Shown in pieces: positions 50,674 to 59,597 of a stretch of DNA of 64,000 nt. Source of the DNA: Phycisphaeraceae bacterium (lineage in GTDB: Bacteria; Planctomycetota; Phycisphaerae; Phycisphaerales; Phycisphaeraceae); contig JAVKCD010000003.1 in assembly GCA_040222855.1 (NCBI GenBank), positions 248,001-312,000 of the forward strand, given 5' to 3'. Each line of letters opens with the position of its first letter. The stretch's first letter is position 1. Both the position numbers and the translations under genes were made by a program. The notes under the pieces were generated by a model. That model did no database searches. It had not been told where the DNA came from and was given only the letters and a program-made list of their open reading frames with translations.

Positions 50674-51977
50674 CACAAGCTCCTGAGTGATGGGCGTGGT
50701 TGGGGTTCCGAGGATTCAAAGACGTTCTGGAAATCGTCGGGTGCGTTGTTGTTCTGCTGATCGTTGCGTGATCGGTTCTGGCTCTGCTGTTGCTGTCCGG
50801 GGTCGCGGGCATCGCGCTGATTCAGCGGGTCTTCGCTGGTGTTGGAGGCGTTGGACTGACTCATGCCTTGGACGGACAGGCGATCGACAGAGAGGCCTTG
50901 AGATTCGAGACCAGCGCGGAGTCGGCTGATGTCCTGGGCGAGCACCTGCCGACCGGCATCGGTTTCGGCGTGGAGCGTGGCGGAGACGGTGGTTCCGCGG
51001 AGTTCCATCTGGATGCGGACGGTGCCGAGTTCAGGTGGTGTGAGTCTGAGGGTGACGTTACCCCCCTGCTGGTTGACGGCGGAGCGCAATCCACGGTTGA
51101 GTCGAGCCTCGTTAACGCCTTGCTCGGGCTCAGCATTGAGTCGCTGGGGCGTGGAAGCGTCGATCTGCTTGGATGAAGAGGGTGCGTCGGCAAGTTTTTT
51201 GAGGAGTTGATCGGCGAGATCAGCGGCTTTGGTGGTGGGCTGCGGGGTCTCCGCGTCGGTGCGCGCTGCGGACCTCTCTGCCGCCGCGAATGAGCGGAAG
51301 CGGCCGTCTTTACCGTTGTTCTGATCGGCGTCGCCTTCGTCGCTGGCTTGCTGGTTAGTGCTCGTAGCCGTGGCGGCAAGCTGAGTATTGTCAGTTGTGG
51401 TGCTGCTGAGGTTTGTTGTGGTTGCGTTGGTCTGCTGGGTCACGGGCGCTGGTTGCTGCTGCGCCTCGGTGGGTGTGGCTGACTGAAGTTGCTGTGCGGA
51501 TTGTAGTTGCGTGGCTGTAGCTAGTGCTGCGGGCTCAGTCGCTAGGGTCGCCGTCGTGCTGAGGCTTGGTGTGTTCTGGCTGACTGCGACGTTGGGAGTC
51601 TGTTGGTTGGTCGCTTGAACAGTTTGCTGTTCTTGTGTGGCGGCCAGAGCCTGGGCTGCGGTGGCGAGAACCTGTGGTGTGGATGAAGTGGCTGGTGGGG
51701 CGACGCTGATGTCTGTGCCCTTGGTCGGCTGCGCGTTCGATTCGTTTTCACTGGCTTTCTTGTCAGGCGCAGCCGTGTCCTGGGTTGTGTTCTGCGTTTC
51801 GGGTTCGGGGGTATCTTCACTGTGAGACGCTTTAGGCTGGGTGTCGGCGGTTTTGGTTTCGGCGGGTCGTTGGCTCTGCGCCTCGGGGAGCGCGAAGCTC
51901 TCGGCATCATGCTCGGTCGATCGCGTGGGGCGATCGGGGCGCGTGGGTGGGGGCAGGATGGAGGTGATCGTGCTCAT
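50673..51977 (-). CDS. fliK: Flagellar hook-length control protein FliK
   Basis: 434 residues. Residues 1-270 are a low-complexity, Gln/Thr/Ala-rich ruler region. The C-terminal Flg_hook domain (about 290-385) includes LRLTPPELGTVRIQMEL and RLRAGLESQGLSVDRLSVQ. The final part is disordered. It measures the hook and triggers the FlhB switch. Weak sequence conservation outside the C-terminal domain is normal. Confidence 0.88.
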   Translation of the reverse strand: MSTITSILPPPTRPDRPTRSTEHDAESFALPEAQSQRPAETKTADTQPKASHSEDTPEPETQNTTQDTAAPDKKASENESNAQPTKGTDISVAPPATSSTPQVLATAAQALAATQEQQTVQATNQQTPNVAVSQNTPSLSTTATLATEPAALATATQLQSAQQLQSATPTEAQQQPAPVTQQTNATTTNLSSTTTDNTQLAATATSTNQQASDEGDADQNNGKDGRFRSFAAAERSAARTDAETPQPTTKAADLADQLLKKLADAPSSSKQIDASTPQRLNAEPEQGVNEARLNRGLRSAVNQQGGNVTLRLTPPELGTVRIQMELRGTTVSATLHAETDAGRQVLAQDISRLRAGLESQGLSVDRLSVQGMSQSNASNTSEDPLNQRDARDPGQQQQSQNRSRNDQQNNNAPDDFQNVFESSEPQPRPSLRSL

Positions 51978-51988
51978 GGTGATTGGGC

Positions 51989-52714
51989 TTAGAGGGCCGC
52001 TCCGGGTTGCGAGTTTCCGGCCATGAGGTCGGGGTCATCGACGCCGCGGTCTCGGAGTCCTCGGAGCAGATCGGTGAGTTGTGGGATATCGCCTGGGTCT
52101 TTGAACTCGCGGAGTACGGCACCGGCTTTGCGGGGTTGCATGGCGGCGAGGATGTCGATGGCCTCTTCGTTCTTGCCTTCACGGGCCATCTGATCGATGA
52201 CGGACTTGACCTGCTTGGGCTGAATGGCCTCGAACATGGCAACGGCTTGTTGAAAATCGGCTTCTTCGGTGGTGCTTCGTTGTGAGAACTTGTATTGCTC
52301 GAAGGCGGCTCGCTCTTCGGTGAGCCTGGATTGCTCCCGCGCGAGCAGGCCTTTGAGTCGAGAGATCTGGTTACGAAGGTCATCGGTTTCGGTCTGGAGA
52401 CGCTCGAGGCGGTGCATGGAAACGTCGTCGGCCATCTGCCTCGTGGCGAGACGTTCAGAGAGTGAGACGGGTCCGTCGGCGATGGCTTCAAGTCGGGCGG
52501 CTTGCTGCGCAAGACGGAGGGATTCCTCGGCCGCCTGAGCTTCCTCGGCTGCCTGCACCGCGGCTTCGGCGATGGTGGGCGTGAAGAGGTCGATGACCTG
52601 GTTGATCCGGTCCTCGTTGATCCGGCCGGAGGCGTAGAGCCATGCACCGGCTGCGGCAATGCCGGCGAGGTGGAGGAGGATCAGCAGAACGAATCCAAAC
52701 CAGAGTGTTCTCAT
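51989..52714 (-). CDS. YlxF/MotE-like flagellar protein
   Basis: 241 residues. One N-terminal membrane helix (about 7-28), a coiled coil (about 100-145), and a C-terminal MgtE_N-like region (about 150-225: AVAMFEAIQPKQVKSVIDQM, AIDILAAMQPRKAGAVL). It lies between fliJ and fliK, the place of ylxF in Bacillus; a related protein, MotE, chaperones MotC in rhizobia. It overlaps fliJ by four bases. Confidence 0.75.
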   Translation of the reverse strand: MRTLWFGFVLLILLHLAGIAAAGAWLYASGRINEDRINQVIDLFTPTIAEAAVQAAEEAQAAEESLRLAQQAARLEAIADGPVSLSERLATRQMADDVSMHRLERLQTETDDLRNQISRLKGLLAREQSRLTEERAAFEQYKFSQRSTTEEADFQQAVAMFEAIQPKQVKSVIDQMAREGKNEEAIDILAAMQPRKAGAVLREFKDPGDIPQLTDLLRGLRDRGVDDPDLMAGNSQPGAAL

Positions 52715-53163
52715 GACGCTGCCCTCGCTGCCATGTGCATCTGGATAGCGGCCTCATCGAGAGCGTTGTTTTCACGCAGTCGCTGGGTTCGTTTCCAATC
52801 GGCGAGGTCTTTGTCGTGAAGGTGCTGGAGGGCTTTTCTCTCGCGGGTAGCGTTGTTGAGACGACGGCGGGCCGCGTCAATGTGAGGCTGGAGTTGGGCC
52901 AGTCGCCCGACGAGTCGTTGCCCGTCGATCAGGGAGTGCGCGTTGTAGCGGCCGAACTGCGCGACGGACGAGAGATCAACACGGCCGGTGAGGCTCTCGC
53001 GAAGGTCCTGCTTGCCGCGGGTGATCTTGTGCTGCGTGCCCGTGAGCTGTTCCTGAAGGTTCTGCTGCTGTCCCACGATGTCGGCAAGGTCGCGCTGAGC
53101 CTGCTGTTCGGCCCGGCAACGCTGGTCGAGGAGGGTTTGGTAGCGGAACTCAAAGCGTGGCAT
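52711..53163 (-). CDS. fliJ: Flagellar export protein FliJ
   Basis: 150 residues of almost pure coiled coil starting MPRFEFRYQTLLDQRCRAEQ. FliJ is the central stalk of the FliHIJ ATPase complex. Sequence is poorly conserved; the position between fliI and the ylxF-like gene, the length and the helix support it. The stop overlaps the next start (ATGA). Confidence 0.8.
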   Translation of the reverse strand: MPRFEFRYQTLLDQRCRAEQQAQRDLADIVGQQQNLQEQLTGTQHKITRGKQDLRESLTGRVDLSSVAQFGRYNAHSLIDGQRLVGRLAQLQPHIDAARRRLNNATRERKALQHLHDKDLADWKRTQRLRENNALDEAAIQMHMAARAAS

Positions 53164-53189
53164 GGCGGGTGCGGTTTCCTTTGACTAGG

Positions 53190-54575
53190 TCAGCGGCGGA
53201 TGGGCGGATTGGGTGTCATGCCCGGTCGGCTGCGCCGTTGGCGGGCATGTTCGATGAGCTGGGCTAGGGCGAGAAGCTGGGCGGCGGTGGTCTTGAAATC
53301 GCCCGAGCCTTTGTTCTCGTTGAGTCCCTGTTGAAGGAGAACATCAATGTTTGGTTTGAGTTCGATAGCGAGATCGAAGTCCTGATTGTTACCGGAGGTG
53401 TAGGCACCGATGGTCAGGAGGTCTTCGACCTGCTGGTAGGCCGCGAGGAGTTTGATGACCTCGCGGCGGGCAGACTCGTGCTCACGGGAGATGACATCGA
53501 TGGAGACACGGCTGACGGAACGGAGAACATCAATGGCGGGGTAGTGGCCGCGCTCAGCGAGATTGCGTGAGAGCACAATGTGCCCGTCGAGGACGCCACG
53601 GCACGCTTCGGAGACGGGGTCATCGAGTTCGTCGCCTTCGACGAGAACGGAGTAGATACCGGTGATGGAGCCGTTTTTCGAGCGTCCCGAGCGCTCGAGG
53701 AGTTTGGGCAGGTTCGCGAAGACCGAAGGCGGGAAGCCTTTGGTCGCCGGCGGTTCGCCTGCGGCAAGTCCGATCTGGCGAAGGGCCTGGCAGTACCGGG
53801 TGACCGAGTCCATGATGAACAGGACATCGGTGCCGTCGGCACGGAACCACTCGGCGATGGCGGTGGCTGCTTCGGCGGCACGGACACGCATGGGCGGGGG
53901 CTGGTCGCCAGTGGCGACGACGACGACAGATCGTGCGAGGCCTTCGGGGCCGAGCACGGCTTCGACGTAGTCTTTGACTTCGCGGCCGCGCTCGCCGACG
54001 AGGGCAATGACCGACACTTCGGCGGCGGTCTGTCTGGCCATGGTCCCAAGGAGGGTGGATTTGCCGAGTCCTGGTGGGGCGAAAACACCGATTCGTTGCC
54101 CACGGCCCAGAGGAAGCATGGCATCGACGGCGCGGACGCCTGTCGCGAGAGGTTGGTTGATGCGTGGGCGTTCCATGGCCTGTTCGGGGCTTCGTCGGAG
54201 TGGCCAGGTGCCGGAGGTATCGATGGGTCCGCGGCCATCGAGGGGTCGTCCCATCGCGTCGATGACGCGGCCCAGCAGGGCGTGGCCGACCCGGACGGTT
54301 GGACGGTGCTGGAGCGCGATGGCGTGGTCGCCAGCGCGGATTCCGCCTGAGTCGGCAAGAGGCATGGCCAGAGCGCTGGAGCGCTCAAAGCCGATGATCT
54401 CGGCGGGGATAGGCCGAGTGGAGGTGGAACGCGGCTGGATCGAGAGAAGGGTGCCAATCGGAGCGGCGAGGTCCTCGACCCTGAGGGTCAGACCGCGCAA
54501 CTCTGACACGGTGCCGCGCAGTTCCTGCGGGGTGGCCTCGTCGACCAGCTTGAGTTGCTCAGCGAGAAGCGTCAT
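53190..54575 (-). CDS. fliI: Flagellum-specific ATPase FliI
   Basis: About 461 residues. Walker A FAPPGLGKSTLL (Lys172), DYVEAVLGPEGLARSVVVVA, Walker B VLFIMDSVTRYCQALRQIGLA (given as fragments), and GKNGSITGIYSVLVEGDE-like region. F1-ATPase beta-type fold that powers export. GTG/ATG are adjacent at 54578/54575; GGGAG favours the ATG. Downstream of fliH by 40 bases. Confidence 0.95.
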   Translation of the reverse strand: MTLLAEQLKLVDEATPQELRGTVSELRGLTLRVEDLAAPIGTLLSIQPRSTSTRPIPAEIIGFERSSALAMPLADSGGIRAGDHAIALQHRPTVRVGHALLGRVIDAMGRPLDGRGPIDTSGTWPLRRSPEQAMERPRINQPLATGVRAVDAMLPLGRGQRIGVFAPPGLGKSTLLGTMARQTAAEVSVIALVGERGREVKDYVEAVLGPEGLARSVVVVATGDQPPPMRVRAAEAATAIAEWFRADGTDVLFIMDSVTRYCQALRQIGLAAGEPPATKGFPPSVFANLPKLLERSGRSKNGSITGIYSVLVEGDELDDPVSEACRGVLDGHIVLSRNLAERGHYPAIDVLRSVSRVSIDVISREHESARREVIKLLAAYQQVEDLLTIGAYTSGNNQDFDLAIELKPNIDVLLQQGLNENKGSGDFKTTAAQLLALAQLIEHARQRRSRPGMTPNPPIRR

Positions 54576-54617
54576 CACCCCGTCTCCCTGCGAATGGCGT
54601 GCCGTGGCGTAAAAGGA

Positions 54618-55445
54618 TCAGGATTCAGTCGAATCAGCAGGTCTCTTGTCGTCCCGATCATCAGTTGATGTTGCTGGCGCGGCGGCCTGCGTCGGGTCGA
54701 GGTCAGGAGTCTGTTCTGGGGCGTTTCCCGCTTCAAGGCCGTCATCGTGGAGTGGCGGGAGGATGGCCTCAACCATGCGAGCGACCTGCTTGTCGATGGT
54801 GGCGTCGATCTGGCCGTGGCCGAAGCGAGCGACACACCCGCCTCGGGTGATCTGCTCATCGTCGATGAGCTCGACGTGGCGGAGGTGGTTGAAGCGAGCG
54901 ATAAGGTCCGGGAGGGCCGTTTCGAGCGTGGGTCGGTCGGCTGGGTTCACACTGACACTGACACGGAGGGGGCGGAGGATCTGGCTCAGGACCTCGGCGA
55001 GCTGATCCGTGATGACTTCGTCATCAACTTCGATCACGCGATGGACAAGCCTTTCAGCAAAGCGGAGCGCGAAGCCGAGCACGCTCTCGCGGGCTTCAGC
55101 CAGGAGCGTTTCGAGTTCAGAATCCCATCGTTTGCTGAGGTCGAGCCAGGATTCCTGGATGAGGGCGAGCTCTTCCTGGGCCGCGTCGAAGGCTTCACGG
55201 CGTCCTTGTTCGAGGCCGTCGGCGTGCCCGCGTTCGAGGCCATCCTGATAACCCGCCTCGACGCCCTGCTCTTCGGCCCCGCGAAGCATCTCGGCGGCCT
55301 GGATCTCGGCTTTCCGGATGATCTCGGCGGCTTTGGCTTCGGCGGCCTGGCGCAGACGGGCGGCCTGAGCGCCGATGTCGCCAAAGTCCAGGACGATGGC
55401 TTCCTTGATGGCCGGTGCCGATTGACTGCTTCTGACCACGGGCAT
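54618..55445 (-). CDS. fliH: Flagellar assembly protein FliH
   Basis: 275 residues. A long N-terminal helix with GxxxG-like spacing (about 20-90: AARLRQAAEAKAAEIIRKAE; GAEEQGVEAGYQDGLERGHA) and a V-ATPase E-like C-terminal domain (about 130-235: ALRFAERLVHRVIEVD). Regulates FliI. The last 40 residues are disordered and acidic. AAGGAG lies upstream. Confidence 0.88.
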   Translation of the reverse strand: MPVVRSSQSAPAIKEAIVLDFGDIGAQAARLRQAAEAKAAEIIRKAEIQAAEMLRGAEEQGVEAGYQDGLERGHADGLEQGRREAFDAAQEELALIQESWLDLSKRWDSELETLLAEARESVLGFALRFAERLVHRVIEVDDEVITDQLAEVLSQILRPLRVSVSVNPADRPTLETALPDLIARFNHLRHVELIDDEQITRGGCVARFGHGQIDATIDKQVARMVEAILPPLHDDGLEAGNAPEQTPDLDPTQAAAPATSTDDRDDKRPADSTES

Positions 55446-55484
55446 CGGGGAACTCCTTCCGGCGTGGAGCCGGGGTGGTTTGGG

Positions 55485-56519
55485 TTAGACGATCAGGTCC
55501 TTGTCGCCGCCGCGGCCGGAGATGATGATCTCGCCAGCGTCTTCCAGGCGTCGGACGATGTCGACAATTCGTTGCTGCGAGGCTTCGACATCGGTGATGC
55601 GCACGGGGCCCATGTATTCCATGTCCTCCTTGATGAGCGCCGCGGCCCGGGCAGACATGTTGCCGAAGATCTTCTCTTTGAGACCTTCGCTGGCGGTGCG
55701 TAGGGCGAGGGCGAGTTCGTCGTTATCGACTTCCTTGAGCACGGCCTGGATGCCCTTTTCGTCAACGTGGAGGATGTCCTCGAAGACGAACATCAGACGC
55801 CGGATCTCTTCCACGAGGTCGGGGTCTTCGGCTTCGAGTCCTTCCATGATGCCCTTCTCGGTGGTGCGATCGACGAGGTTGAGCATCTCGGCGACCGTAT
55901 CGACGCCACCGATTTTGGCAAAAGACTGGTTGAGGAGATTAGCGAGTCGCGCTTCGAGCCCGCGTTCGACTTCGGAGATGACCTCGGGGTTGGTCTGCTC
56001 CATGTTGGCGACACGCTTGACGACCTCGATCTGCTTGGCCGTCGGCAGACCAGCGAGGATCTCGGAGGCTTTGTTGTAATGGAGATGAGAGACAATCAGA
56101 GCAATCGTCTGGGGATGTTCGTCCTGAATGAAGGTCAGAAGGTTCTGGGATTCGGCCTTCTGGAGGAAGGCGAAGGGTGTCTTGCGAACCTGCTGCGAGA
56201 TCTGCTGGATGATGCGGTTGGCTTCGGCAGGGTCGAGTGATTTAAGCAGCAGGTTTCGGGCGTACTCGAGTCCGCCTTCGCGGGCCCATGTGTTGGCGAC
56301 AGCGAGATCGTAGAACTGCCTGAGAACACCATCACGAACCTTCGGCGGGATGTCGCCTACCGAAGCGAGTTCACGGGTGACTTCCTCAACGCCTTTGGGC
56401 GTGAGTTGCTGGAGAAGGATGCTCGAGGCTTCTTCATCGAGCGCGAGCAGCAGGATCGCGGCTTTCTTGAAGCCGTCGAGGTCTTCGATCGTTTCGATTT
56501 TTGGCTGCTGCAGCGGCAT
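55485..56519 (-). CDS. fliG: Flagellar motor switch protein FliG
   Basis: 344 residues. LDGFKKAAILLLALDEEASS starts the N-domain; the middle has EHPQTIALIVSHLHYNKASE; the C-domain, which bears the torque helix, contains MFVFEDILHVDEKGIQAVL and DNDELALALRTA. It links FliF to the C-ring and contacts MotA. Length and order are standard. Confidence 0.95.
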   Translation of the reverse strand: MPLQQPKIETIEDLDGFKKAAILLLALDEEASSILLQQLTPKGVEEVTRELASVGDIPPKVRDGVLRQFYDLAVANTWAREGGLEYARNLLLKSLDPAEANRIIQQISQQVRKTPFAFLQKAESQNLLTFIQDEHPQTIALIVSHLHYNKASEILAGLPTAKQIEVVKRVANMEQTNPEVISEVERGLEARLANLLNQSFAKIGGVDTVAEMLNLVDRTTEKGIMEGLEAEDPDLVEEIRRLMFVFEDILHVDEKGIQAVLKEVDNDELALALRTASEGLKEKIFGNMSARAAALIKEDMEYMGPVRITDVEASQQRIVDIVRRLEDAGEIIISGRGGDKDLIV

Positions 56520-56540
56520 CAGAAGGTTAGCTCTTGTGGG

Positions 56541-58184
56541 TTACTCGTCGGTCTGGACCCATTTGTTGATGATGTGTCCGGCCTCATTGGGGTTGGCTTT
56601 AATCAGTTGACTGATCTGCTGAGCAATGCGCCGGCTGGTGAGTTCTTCCTCGTTCAGCTCGACACCGGCGAGAGCGTCTTCGGCCTCGTCGACTTCACCC
56701 ACGAGATCGTCGTCATCGGGGAGATCCGGTGGGACGCCAGCAAGCTCTTCAACAGACGGCAGGACCTCGGGCTGCGTTGCCTTGCGGACCATCAGGAACA
56801 TCATGAGCAGAGCCGCCCCCGAGAGCCCGACCACGCCAATGGGCCCTGCCCACTCAGCAGCCGTTGAGGCAAGAGTGAGACCCGAGTCGGCGTTGTTGAG
56901 GTTGTTCTGCGGGATCAGCGTCTCGTCGGGGATCCAGGTGACGTTGAGCAGAGGTTGCTCGGTCGCATCAATCAGCGGGCGGACCATCTGCTCGATGCGG
57001 GTGAGGTGTTCGTCAATGAGACCCTGGAGTTCTTCGGGCGCTGGAACGGTCGCTGTCTCACCTTCTGCGGGTGGGTTCTGGCTCCGGTGGAGATTGACGA
57101 AATATCCGTAAGGCACGCCGATGGCAACATTGACCTGCTCGACTTCGTAGCCGGTGAGCTGTTCCTCGAGGGTCTGGAGGAGCGGTTTCGAGTCAAACTC
57201 CGAGCGTTGAAAAGAGCGAGTGGTCTCCGTTCCGGTCCCGCCAGCCCCGTCGATTTCGAGTCCGACGTTGGACCGCGGACCGGGTTCTCCGCCAGAGGCA
57301 AAGTCACGGGAGTTGGATTCCTCGGTCTCCTGGGAGCGAAGCGGCTCGGTCTTGTCGTACTGGTTCTGGATGCGCCGGCCTTTGTGGACTTCTGAGGTTT
57401 CGACGTTGACCTCGACGATGACGCCGGTGATGTAGGCCAGGGCCCGTTCGATTTTCTCTCGGAAGCGATTGTCGTGATGCTGGCGGATTTCCAGAGCATC
57501 GGTGGCGAGGACCTCGTCATCGGCCGGGACGCGCCAGCGTTTAAGTGTGTTGCCATCGACAACGACAACCTTGTCGGTATCGAGTTCCGCAAGCGTTCCA
57601 GAGACGAACCCAGCGATGGCCGAGACGATCTCCTTGTTGACCGAGCGGCCAGCTTGCATCCAGACGGTGACGGCGGCGGAAGGCTCATCGAAGGTCTTGT
57701 CGAAGCCACGCCGCTCGGGTTGTGAGATGACGACCGAGGCACGCTGGACACCGGTCATCTTGCCGATGATCGCCCCGGCGACGCTTTGACGAGCGATGTT
57801 GAAGGCTCGTTCACCCTGCTTGTCGGTGACCCAAGGCGACTGGTTGGCCACGAGTTGGTCGAAGGCGGCGGAGACGTCGTCCGCAGTCAGATCGTTCTGG
57901 ACGATAACGGCCAGAGCGTGATCGACATCGGTCTGCGCGACAAGCACTCGGTCGCCATCGATCTCGGCCTGAACCCCTGCGGCGCGGAGAGAGCGGAAGA
58001 CTCGATCGGTCTGACCGGGCGCGAAGTCGAGAGCGTACTGATCAGGTGTGCCCGCGACGATAACGAGCAGCCCACTGACAACCAGCCCAAGAGTGAGCAC
58101 CGTGGCGATGAGCCACCGCTGACTGGCGGTCATACCCTCGGATTGGGCGCGAATCTGCAACCAGTATCGTTTAAGGAAATCCAC
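56541..58184 (-). CDS. fliF: Flagellar MS-ring protein FliF
   Basis: 547 residues, GTG start at 58184 with GGAGG upstream. Two membrane helices (about 25-46 and 450-472) frame the ring-building motifs. Markers: ARQSVAGAIIGKMTGVQRAS, VVDGNTLKRWR and LEEQLTGYEVEQVNVAI. The C-terminal tail (ISQLIKANPNEAGHIINKWV) binds FliG. The ring is the assembly base for the export gate. A spacer with hairpins separates it from fliE. Confidence 0.94.
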   Translation of the reverse strand: MDFLKRYWLQIRAQSEGMTASQRWLIATVLTLGLVVSGLLVIVAGTPDQYALDFAPGQTDRVFRSLRAAGVQAEIDGDRVLVAQTDVDHALAVIVQNDLTADDVSAAFDQLVANQSPWVTDKQGERAFNIARQSVAGAIIGKMTGVQRASVVISQPERRGFDKTFDEPSAAVTVWMQAGRSVNKEIVSAIAGFVSGTLAELDTDKVVVVDGNTLKRWRVPADDEVLATDALEIRQHHDNRFREKIERALAYITGVIVEVNVETSEVHKGRRIQNQYDKTEPLRSQETEESNSRDFASGGEPGPRSNVGLEIDGAGGTGTETTRSFQRSEFDSKPLLQTLEEQLTGYEVEQVNVAIGVPYGYFVNLHRSQNPPAEGETATVPAPEELQGLIDEHLTRIEQMVRPLIDATEQPLLNVTWIPDETLIPQNNLNNADSGLTLASTAAEWAGPIGVVGLSGAALLMMFLMVRKATQPEVLPSVEELAGVPPDLPDDDDLVGEVDEAEDALAGVELNEEELTSRRIAQQISQLIKANPNEAGHIINKWVQTDE

Positions 58185-58227
58185 GAGTCGGCCTCCATGC
58201 CGAGGGCCTTAGGTCAGCCCGTTGTTG

Positions 58228-58281
58228 CGACGCCCTCCGGGCGTCGTGTGTGGTTCGTCTGAACCGATGCGGCTCCGCCGC
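58228..58281 (-). other. Array of hairpins in the fliE-fliF spacer
   Basis: Three adjacent small stems: 58228-58246 (8 bp, GGA loop on the minus strand), 58252-58265 (5 bp, tetraloop) and 58269-58281 (5 bp, GGA loop). They fill the 100-base gap between fliE and fliF. No T-run, so a terminator is unlikely. Confidence 0.45.
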
Positions 58282-58284
58282 GGA

Positions 58285-58590
58285 TCAGACTCGGATCTGT
58301 TTCACCTCTTCGTAGGCGTCCATCATCTTGTTACGCACCTGCAGCAGAAGCTGGAACGCGATGTCGGCCTGATTCTTGGCGATGAGCACACGATCAACAT
58401 CGTCTCGCCGGCCTGCGGTGAGGTCTTCGATCGCCTGCTCAGCGTCTTTCTGCAAGCGGTTGACCTGCTCGATCTCCTTCATCATCGCATCGCGGAACGA
58501 CGAACCTGCCTCGGTTTTCGGCGCACTGGTTGACGAGATGCCGCCGCCGGGGGCTTGAGCGTTCGGGATTAGTCCGAGTGGATCGGTCAT
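58285..58590 (-). CDS. fliE: Flagellar MS-ring/rod junction protein FliE
   Basis: 101 residues. SFRDAMMKEIEQVNRLQKDA and the C-terminal KNQADIAFQLLLQVRNKMMD followed by AYEEVKQIRV are the FliE signature. It connects the rod to the MS-ring. Short, helical, no signal. Confidence 0.94.
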   Translation of the reverse strand: MTDPLGLIPNAQAPGGGISSTSAPKTEAGSSFRDAMMKEIEQVNRLQKDAEQAIEDLTAGRRDDVDRVLIAKNQADIAFQLLLQVRNKMMDAYEEVKQIRV

Positions 58591-58611
58591 CTCACTGGGT
58601 CTCTATCGCGA

Positions 58612-59016
58612 TCAGGCGAGGAGCCTGAGGCTGTTGCGGATCATGGATTTGGTGGCTTCGGCTGCGGTAATGTTGGCCTCGTAGGCACGGCTGGCTTCGA
58701 GAGCATTGATCTGCTCGACCGACGAGTTGATGTTGGGGTAGTAGACGTTGCCCTGACTGTCAGCGTTGGGGTGATCGGGTTGATGCCGCGCCTGGAGAGG
58801 TGACTTGTCGAGCATGATCTTGTGAACGTGCACGCCCTTGCCGGATTGGGTGGACGGGTCTCCGGGAGCAAAGACAGCGATGCGACGTCGGTAGGGATCG
58901 TACTCGCCCTGGGCGTTGTAGATCGCACCGGAGTTGGCGATGTTCGCAGCGATGACCTCAAGGCGGGTCCGCTGGGCTACGAGCGCCGAGGCCGAGGTGT
59001 TGAGTGCTCCGAACAC
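58612..59016 (-). CDS. flgC: Flagellar proximal rod protein FlgC
   Basis: 134 residues starting with GTG 59016 after AGGAG. ALNTSASALVAQRTRLEVIA then NIANSGAI; EYDPYRRRIAVFAPG, and the C-terminal EQINALEASRAYEANITAAE. Rod protein. Order flgB-flgC-fliE is universal. Confidence 0.95.
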   Translation of the reverse strand: MFGALNTSASALVAQRTRLEVIAANIANSGAIYNAQGEYDPYRRRIAVFAPGDPSTQSGKGVHVHKIMLDKSPLQARHQPDHPNADSQGNVYYPNINSSVEQINALEASRAYEANITAAEATKSMIRNSLRLLA

Positions 59017-59032
59017 GGGTCAAGCTCCTGGA

Positions 59033-59467
59033 TTAAGGCCGTTCACGGATGGCGGCGCGGAGGAGGTCGAACTCACTCTTGAGCAGATCGATCGAGAGGT
59101 TGTGCGTCAGGTTGTTCTCAGCGAGCGACTGCATGGTGCGTTCGAGATCGCGGTTGTTGCGGTCGTGATAGAGGATGCCCTGATTGGACTCTGCGGCATC
59201 AAAAGAGAGACGACCGTGGCGTTCCTCGACTTGACGCGTCGAGCGGAGATTGAGGTCGCCATCGAGTGGCTTCCGAGACCGCCGACGATGATCGATGGCT
59301 CGGCCAAGCTGCTCCTGAAACATATCGGGGTCGAGATCGATGGGGCGGAAGTTGGGGGTCGAGAGATTGGCGATGTTGTGGGTCAACACCTTCTGGCGGT
59401 GTGCCGTGAACACAATCATGCGTTCGAGCGCAGGCATCGCGCCGTGGTCGAGGACGCCTTTGATCAT
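59033..59467 (-). CDS. flgB: Flagellar proximal rod protein FlgB
   Basis: About 144 residues. HNIANLSTPNFRPIDLDPDM is the FlgB motif, and the C-terminus has LTHNLSIDLLKSEFDLLRAA. Two ATG starts are possible, 59482 and 59467. The sigma-54 promoter at 59497-59512 would start transcription about 59486, leaving almost no leader for 59482. The start at 59467 (MIKGVLDHG...) leaves about 20 bases and aligns with the usual length before the motif, so it is preferred. First gene of the large operon. Confidence 0.9.
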   Translation of the reverse strand: MIKGVLDHGAMPALERMIVFTAHRQKVLTHNIANLSTPNFRPIDLDPDMFQEQLGRAIDHRRRSRKPLDGDLNLRSTRQVEERHGRLSFDAAESNQGILYHDRNNRDLERTMQSLAENNLTHNLSIDLLKSEFDLLRAAIRERP

Positions 59468-59496
59468 GGACCTGGTGTTCATCACCTGGGGGGTTC

Positions 59497-59512
59497 TGCA
59501 ACTCGTGTGCCC
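59497..59512 (-). promoter_or_regulatory. Sigma-54 promoter upstream of flgB
   Basis: On the minus strand GGGCACACGAGTTGCA has the -24 GG and -12 GC exactly 10 bases apart and matches TGGCACG-N4-TTGCA at all but two positions. It sits directly upstream of flgB and next to genes for a sigma-54 activator and its kinase. Confidence 0.75.
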
Positions 59513-59597
59513 TGCTGCATAAGGGGCTGGCAGGCTATCGGCGTGGTCCCGCGATAACCCAGAGCGCAGGGTTTGCGCGGGGAGCGCAGTTGTTGCG

